Source: Pseudomonadota bacterium (GTDB lineage: Bacteria > Pseudomonadota > Gammaproteobacteria > Steroidobacterales > Steroidobacteraceae). From it: DNA of 64,000 bases. Under the pieces are notes generated by a model. It made no database searches, was not told the origin of the DNA, and saw only the letters and a program-made list of their open reading frames with translations. The DNA lies in NCBI GenBank assembly GCA_018240525.1, contig JAFEFN010000017.1, positions 62,001-126,000 of the forward strand, written 5' to 3'. The position numbers and the translations under genes were made by a program. Position 1 is the first letter of the stretch. Every line of letters begins with the position of its first letter. Shown in pieces: positions 59,301-64,000 of this stretch.

Positions 59301-61825
59301 AGTCCGGCCTGCCGATCGATGAGGCGCTGGAGCCGGTGCGCGCGGCCCTCGGCACGGTCGGTGCGGCCGTGCTGCAGGCACCCCCCGGTGCGGGCAAGAG
59401 CACCGTGGTTCCGCTCGCGCTGCTGGGGGAAGGCTGGGCCGCGGGCAAGCGCCTGCTGCTGCTCGAGCCACGCCGCCTGGCCACCCGGGCGATTGCAACC
59501 CGCATGGCCGAGAGCATCGGTGAGCGGGTCGGAGGCACCGTCGGCTACCGCATGCGACTGGAGTCGCGCGTCTCGCGGGAGACGCGCATCGAGGTCATCA
59601 CCGACGGCGTACTGACGCGCATGCTGCAGGCCGATCCGGCGCTGGAGCAGGTCGCCGCCGTCATCTTCGATGAGTTCCACGAGCGCAGCCTGCAGGCGGA
59701 CCTCGGGCTGGCGCTCACGCTGGATGCGCGCACGCAGCTCAATCCCGGCCTGCGCGTGCTGGTGATGTCCGCGACGCTGGACGGCGAGCCGGTCGCCGCC
59801 TTGCTGGGGAATGTCCCGCTGATCAGTTCCCCGGGCCGGGCCTTCGAGGTGCACACGTATTTCCACGGCACCGGCCTGCCGCCGCTGCCGGCGGCGGCCC
59901 GCGTAGCGGACACTGCCGAGCGCCGCGTCACGCAGATGATCACGCGCGCCCTGCGGGACGATACCGGCGACATCCTGGCCTTCCTCCCCGGCGCGGCGGA
60001 GATCCGCCGCGTACAGTCGCAGCTGGACTCCGCGGCATTGCCACGCGGCACGCGGGTGCTGCCGCTGTTCGGCGATCTCACGGGCGCCCGGCAGGACGAG
60101 GCCCTGCGGCCGGCCGCCCCGGGCGAGCGAAAGATCGTGCTCGCCACCAACATCGCCGAGACCAGCCTGACCATCCCCGGCGTGCGCGTGGTGGTCGACT
60201 CCGGCCTGGTGCGGCGCGCGGTCTTCGACCCCGTGACGGGGATGAGCCGCCTGGAGACCCAGCGCATCTCGCGGGCTTCGGCCGAGCAGCGCCGCGGCCG
60301 GGCCGGCCGCACGCAGGCCGGTGTCTGCCATCGCGGCTGGAGCGAGGGCGCGCAGACCAGCCTGGCCGCCTTCACCGCCCCGGAGATCGTCGCCGCCGAC
60401 CTCGCCCCGCTCGCCCTCGAACTGGCCAGCTGGGGTACGCAGGATGCGCGGCAGCTCCGCTGGCTGGACCCGCCGCCGGAAGCCATGCTGGCCAGTGCAC
60501 GCAGTCTGCTGGTGCGTCTGGATGCCCTCGCTGCGGACGGCCGCATCCTCGCGCACGGACGGGAGATGGCGCGCATCGGCGCGCACCCGCGGCTGGCGCA
60601 CATGCTGCTGCGCGCGCGGCCGCTGGGCCAGCTGCGCCTTGCGGCGCAGCTGGCGGCTCTCCTGTCAGAGCGCGACCTGCTGCGCGGGGACGGCGCGCGT
60701 GATGCGGACATCCGCAGCCGCATCGAGGTCATGCGCGGCGAGGGCATGCCCGCAGCGCTCGACCGGGCCACGCTGCAGCGGGCCCGGCACGCGGCGCGTG
60801 CGCTGGAACAGCAGCTCGGCGGCGGCGCCGCCGCGGCGGGGGATGCGGGGTCGGCCGGGCTCCTGCTCGCCTTCGCGTATCCGGACCGCATCGGCCGGCG
60901 CCGCCCCGGCGGCGAGGGGCGCTACACCCTGGCCAACGGCCGCGGCGCGCACTTCGGCGAACCGCAGTCCCTGGCGCGGCAGGAGTTCATCGTCGCGGTG
61001 GACCTGGAGGACCGCGACCGCGACGCGCGCATCCTGCTGGCCGCGCCCCTGGATCCGGCCGAGCTGTTCGCGCACTTTGCCGCGCAGCTGGTGCGCGGCG
61101 AGTCGGTCGAATGGAACTCGCGCGAGCAGGCAGTGCTTGCGCGCCGCACCGTCACCCTGGACCGCCTGCTCCTGGAGGAAAAGCCGCTGGCCGAGGTGCC
61201 GCGTGAGGCCGCACGCTCGGCGATGCTGCGCGGCATCGGCGAACTCGGCATCGTGGCACTGTCCTGGGACCGCGAGGCACGCGACCTGCAGGCGCGCATC
61301 GGCTTCGTGCGCGCGGCTCTTGCACCCGAGGCGGCGGCGGAGTGGCCGGCGGTCGATGATGCGGTGCTGGCCGCCTCGACCGACGCCTGGCTGGCGCCAT
61401 GGCTGGACGGGGTGACGCGGCGCGAGCACCTGGCGAAGGTGCCGGTCGCCGAGGCCCTGCGCGCGCTGCTGCGCTGGGAGCAGGCCCGGGACCTGGATGC
61501 CTGGGCTCCGACGCACCTGACCGTGCCGTCCGGGTCGCGTATTCGCATCGACTACCTCGACGAGAGCGCGCCGGCCGTATCGGTGCGCCTGCAGGAGGTG
61601 TTCGGCCTTGCGTCCTCGCCACTGCTGGGCCGCGGCAGGATACCGGTGACCTTCAAGCTGCTCTCGCCCGCGCAGCGTCCGGTGCAGGTCACGCGCGACC
61701 TGGCCGGGTTCTGGCGCGGCTCATACGCCGAGGTGCGCAAGGACATGCGCGGACGCTACCCCAAGCACTACTGGCCGGAGAATCCGCTGGAGGCGCAGCC
61801 CACCCGCGGTGCGCGCCGTCGCTGA
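59297..61825 (+). CDS. hrpB: ATP-dependent helicase HrpB
   Basis: An 842-residue DEAH-type helicase. Motif I is APPGAGKST, Ia LLLEPRRLATRAIA, II DEFHERSLQADL, III VMSATLDGE, V ATNIAETSLTIPGV and VI QRRGRAGRTQAG. The C-terminal HrpB domain (ending GRYPKHYWPENPLEA) completes it. HrpB is conserved in proteobacteria; its RNA substrate is unknown. The GTG start overlaps the M13 peptidase stop, an unusual coupling of unrelated functions. Confidence 0.95.
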   Translation: MKSGLPIDEALEPVRAALGTVGAAVLQAPPGAGKSTVVPLALLGEGWAAGKRLLLLEPRRLATRAIATRMAESIGERVGGTVGYRMRLESRVSRETRIEVITDGVLTRMLQADPALEQVAAVIFDEFHERSLQADLGLALTLDARTQLNPGLRVLVMSATLDGEPVAALLGNVPLISSPGRAFEVHTYFHGTGLPPLPAAARVADTAERRVTQMITRALRDDTGDILAFLPGAAEIRRVQSQLDSAALPRGTRVLPLFGDLTGARQDEALRPAAPGERKIVLATNIAETSLTIPGVRVVVDSGLVRRAVFDPVTGMSRLETQRISRASAEQRRGRAGRTQAGVCHRGWSEGAQTSLAAFTAPEIVAADLAPLALELASWGTQDARQLRWLDPPPEAMLASARSLLVRLDALAADGRILAHGREMARIGAHPRLAHMLLRARPLGQLRLAAQLAALLSERDLLRGDGARDADIRSRIEVMRGEGMPAALDRATLQRARHAARALEQQLGGGAAAAGDAGSAGLLLAFAYPDRIGRRRPGGEGRYTLANGRGAHFGEPQSLARQEFIVAVDLEDRDRDARILLAAPLDPAELFAHFAAQLVRGESVEWNSREQAVLARRTVTLDRLLLEEKPLAEVPREAARSAMLRGIGELGIVALSWDREARDLQARIGFVRAALAPEAAAEWPAVDDAVLAASTDAWLAPWLDGVTRREHLAKVPVAEALRALLRWEQARDLDAWAPTHLTVPSGSRIRIDYLDESAPAVSVRLQEVFGLASSPLLGRGRIPVTFKLLSPAQRPVQVTRDLAGFWRGSYAEVRKDMRGRYPKHYWPENPLEAQPTRGARRR

Positions 61826-61881
61826 AAATCACCGCCGGCCGCTCCGCAACGAGATCAGGGTATATTGGCCGGCACCGCTCT

Positions 61882-62520
61882 ATGCCAGAAAAACGACCTA
61901 TGCTTTCGGGGCTCGAGGCCTTGCGCGAACTGCAGGCAGGCAACCGGCGCTTTGCCAGCGACCAGCCCCGCGACACCGGCGATACCACCGAGCGGCGCCG
62001 GGCGCTCGCCCGCACCCAGGCCCCCTTCGCGATCATCCTCGGCTGTTCGGATGCCCGCGTGCCGGCGGAAATCGTCTTCGACCAGGGGCTCGGCGACCTG
62101 TTCGTGATCCGCGTGGCGGGCAACATCGTCGCGCCCTCGCAAGTCGGCAGCGTCGAGTTTGCCGCCGAGGCCTTCGGCACCCGCCTGGTCGTGGTGCTGG
62201 GCCACACCAACTGCGGCGCCATCCATGCCACGGTGCAGCAGCTGCAGCGCCCGTGGCGCGAGCAGTCGCGCAACCTGACGTCGATCGTCGACCGCATCCG
62301 TCCGGCGGTGGAGGGCCTGCTGGATGCGCCGCACGCGGACACGGAGGAACTCGAGCACCGCGCGGTCCGCGCCAACATCCGCATGTCCGCCGGCCACCTG
62401 CGCCACGGCTCCGGAGTCCTCGAGGAGCTGATCCGCGAGCACGGGCTGCTGGTGGTCGGCGCCGAATACTCGGTCGAGACCGGGGTGGTCGACTTCTTCG
62501 ACGGCGTGCCGCCCGGCTGA
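61882..62520 (+). CDS. Beta-class carbonic anhydrase
   Basis: A 212-residue beta carbonic anhydrase converting CO2 and bicarbonate. Zinc ligands are Cys55, His108 and Cys111 (GCSDARVP and GHTNCGA), and the catalytic dyad Asp57/Arg59 is present. The long insert LQRPWREQSRNLTSIVDRIR is typical of this subgroup. An ATG at 61900 would begin MLSGLEALREL, an equally plausible start. A periplasmic location is unlikely, as no signal is present. Bicarbonate may feed the pyruvate carboxylase encoded earlier in the window. Confidence 0.92.
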   Translation: MPEKRPMLSGLEALRELQAGNRRFASDQPRDTGDTTERRRALARTQAPFAIILGCSDARVPAEIVFDQGLGDLFVIRVAGNIVAPSQVGSVEFAAEAFGTRLVVVLGHTNCGAIHATVQQLQRPWREQSRNLTSIVDRIRPAVEGLLDAPHADTEELEHRAVRANIRMSAGHLRHGSGVLEELIREHGLLVVGAEYSVETGVVDFFDGVPPG

Positions 62521-62543
62521 GCCGGGGCGCTGGCCCCGTGGCC

Positions 62544-63017
62544 TCAGTGCACGGCCGCGGCTCGTGCCCCGCTCTTGGACCGGCGCTCGAGGAAGTGATC
62601 CACCGACAGCGCGCCCGCGCCGGCAATGGCCAGCCACAGGAAGAGGGCGAGGTACTCGGTCTCGTCAAAGCCCAGCAAGGTCTCCAGGGAATCCACGTCC
62701 GCCCATTTCGCGGACTTGATGGCGACGATCATGGTGATGCCCAGGGCCCCGGCGGAGATTCGGGTGAGCAGGCCGAGGAGCAGGAACAGGCCGCCAAAGA
62801 ACTCCACCCCTGAGACGAACGGCGCCAGCAGGTGCGGGGCGGGTATGCCCCAGTCGACGAAGTTGTTGGTCACCAGCGGCAGGTTGTGCAGCTTTCCCCA
62901 GCCGCTCCAGAGGAACACCCAGCCGACCACGATCCGTGCGAACAGCGGGCCCAGCCAGGTGAGGTGATCCGCCACCCGGCGGGGCCACTCGATCAGCCAT
63001 TGGTTCAGCAAGTTCAC
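62544..63017 (-). CDS. DoxX-family membrane protein
   Basis: A 157-residue membrane protein with four helices of the DoxX type: LFARIVVGWVFLWSGWGKL, FVSGVEFFGGLFLLLGLLTR, GALGITMIVAIKSA and YLALFLWLAIAGAGALSVD. The GTG at 63017 has AGGAG six bases upstream. Such proteins are linked to redox or thiol stress in some bacteria; no partner is visible here. It is divergent from the sigma factor gene. Confidence 0.87.
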   Translation of the reverse strand: MNLLNQWLIEWPRRVADHLTWLGPLFARIVVGWVFLWSGWGKLHNLPLVTNNFVDWGIPAPHLLAPFVSGVEFFGGLFLLLGLLTRISAGALGITMIVAIKSAKWADVDSLETLLGFDETEYLALFLWLAIAGAGALSVDHFLERRSKSGARAAAVH

Positions 63018-63128
63018 GTTTGCTCCTGTCGTGGTGATGGCACAGTTCGCCGATAAGACCGGGCGCTCCGTCGCGATATTGCGGGGGCGGCGGCGGCGGG
63101 TGCGTATAATCCACCGTAGCGACCCGCT

Positions 63129-63707
63129 ATGCGCAATACCCCGCCCGAATCCCCGGTCTTGTCTATCAGCGATCGGCTGCCCGGAGGGGCTTCCGGCGAC
63201 CCGCTCGTCCGGTTGTTCGAGTCCATGCGGCCGGACTTGCTGCGCTTCGCCCAGTGGCTGGCGCGCGACAGGGGCATTGCGGAGGACATCGTGCAGGAGT
63301 CGCTGCTGCGGGCCTGGCGCTCGCGCGAGGCGCTCAAGGACCCGAGCGCCGCCCGGCCCTGGCTGCTCACGATCGTACGCCGCGAACATGCCCGCCTCTA
63401 CGAGCGCAAGCGCCTGGAGCTGGTGCCCCTGGAGGATGTCGCCGAGACCCAGGCAAGCCCGCGGCTTGCCGACCCTGACAGTGAGTTGTTTGCCCTGCGT
63501 CACGCGATCATGAAGTTACCGATCGAATACCGCGAGCCACTGGTCCTGCAAGTGATCGGCGGCTTTACCACCGAGGAGATTGCCCGGGAGCTGGAGCTGT
63601 CTTCCACGGCCGTGTTGACGCGCCTGTTCCGGGCGCGCAATAAGCTGCGCGTCAGCTGCGGGATGGCGGCGGCCCCGGACGCGACCGAAGCGGGTGAGCC
63701 GGCGTGA
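63129..63707 (+). CDS. ECF-type RNA polymerase sigma factor
   Basis: A 192-residue sigma-70-family factor with region 2 (LLRFAQWLARDRGIAEDIVQ, ESLLRAWRSREAL) and region 4 (MKLPIEYREPLVLQVIGG, FTTEEIARELELSSTAVLTR). Regions 1 and 3 are missing, as in ECF factors. The end is Ala-rich. The stop overlaps the following gene by 4 bp (GTGA), and that gene looks like its anti-sigma factor. Confidence 0.9.
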   Translation: MRNTPPESPVLSISDRLPGGASGDPLVRLFESMRPDLLRFAQWLARDRGIAEDIVQESLLRAWRSREALKDPSAARPWLLTIVRREHARLYERKRLELVPLEDVAETQASPRLADPDSELFALRHAIMKLPIEYREPLVLQVIGGFTTEEIARELELSSTAVLTRLFRARNKLRVSCGMAAAPDATEAGEPA

Positions 63708-64000
63708 ACTGCGAACAGGCACGCCTGTTGATCGGCGCCGAGCCCGGCGCAAGCCCGGCAGCGTTGCAGGAGCACCTGCGGGACTGCCAGGCCTGCTCTG
63801 CTTTCCGCGAGGAGATGCTCTCGCTGGAGAGCCGGATCGGGCGCGCGCTGCAGGAGCCGCCGGAGCGCGTGGCGCGCCCCGCGCCGGCGCGGCGCGCGCT
63901 GCCAGCGTGGCGCGAGTGGGCGCTGGCGGCCAGCATCGTGCTGGCGTGCGGGGCGGTGCTGACCACGTGGGTGTTCCACTCGAGCGATTCGCTCGCGCGC
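63704..64000 (+). CDS. Anti-sigma factor-like protein with membrane helix (partial)
   Basis: The first 99 residues of a protein cut by the window end. The start MNCEQARLLIGAEPGASP and HLRDCQACSAF form a zinc-finger-like Cys/His motif (C3, H24, C28, C31). The segment EWALAASIVLACGAVLTTWVF (residues about 70-90) is a membrane helix. This is the usual plan of an anti-sigma factor (DUF3379 or zf-HC2 type). It is translationally coupled to the preceding sigma gene and would hold it at the membrane until a signal arrives. Confidence 0.82.
   Translation, partial: MNCEQARLLIGAEPGASPAALQEHLRDCQACSAFREEMLSLESRIGRALQEPPERVARPAPARRALPAWREWALAASIVLACGAVLTTWVFHSSDSLAR

Noticed and set aside
1..64000. tRNA or rRNA genes
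   Set aside because: No conserved tRNA arm (GGTTCGAATCC-like in a cloverleaf) or rRNA segment was noticed in the intergenic regions; a tRNAscan-SE run would settle this.

Overview
The window is GC-rich bacterial chromosome with densely packed genes. The gene set points to a gammaproteobacterium, perhaps of the Steroidobacterales/Nevskiales/Xanthomonadales neighbourhood: a GlnK-type PII protein with sigma-54/NtrC signals, a PA0069-family radical SAM protein behind a LexA box, HrpB helicase, YgiQ, a beta-class carbonic anhydrase and an NdvB-like glucan synthase. This placement is an inference from gene content. No phage, transposase, CRISPR array, rRNA or tRNA was seen. The only clear mobile segment is an intein.

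Layout. 1-6.3 kb: two tandem isoaspartyl peptidases (the second cut by the window edge), a single-chain pyruvate carboxylase and a ferredoxin/rubredoxin-type reductase. 6.3-12.3 kb: GlnK behind an enhancer-type nitrogen promoter, a quinone oxidoreductase, a secreted Gly/Asn/Tyr-rich lipoprotein, acetolactate synthase with its two subunit genes transcribed divergently, and a glyoxalase-like gene. 12.3-23.5 kb: a GH17-GT2 glucan synthase, a DMT transporter, a VOC protein with a histone H1-like tail, a hydrolase-fold protein without its catalytic residues, a coiled-coil FHA protein, threonine dehydratase and membrane proteins. 23.6-34.8 kb: a DUF4870 protein, an intein-split radical SAM gene with a LexA operator, a TPR-bearing Ser/Thr kinase, an NlpC/P60 lipoprotein, a cyclic-di-GMP-I riboswitch ahead of a SPOR-like protein, an M3 peptidase and a zinc-ribbon protein.

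34.8-49.9 kb: a double-length UvrA, a bufABC bufferin operon (copper-buffering RiPP), the reverse transsulfuration pair cystathionine beta-synthase and cystathionine gamma-lyase, DUF2891, a hydrolase, and a DOMON-like/NamZ pair. 49.9-64 kb: an XRE regulator divergent from a small lipoprotein with a structured leader, a small autoregulated-looking operon of unknown function, YgiQ, an RcnA-like Ni/Co exporter behind an RcnR/CsoR-type operator, nfeD-slipin-DUF423, an M13 peptidase overlapping hrpB, carbonic anhydrase, a DoxX protein, and an ECF sigma/anti-sigma pair cut by the window end.

Genes that appear to work together: IlvA and IlvBH (isoleucine/valine synthesis); CBS and CGL (homocysteine to cysteine); BufA/B/C (peptide, modifying enzyme, partner); NfeD and slipin (membrane quality control); sigma factor and anti-sigma factor. 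The FHA protein is a possible reader for the Ser/Thr kinase. The most unusual items are the intein sitting inside the iron-sulfur motif of an apparently SOS-controlled radical SAM enzyme, the c-di-GMP riboswitch with a plausible Shine-Dalgarno-sequestering platform, and the VOC-histone tail fusion.
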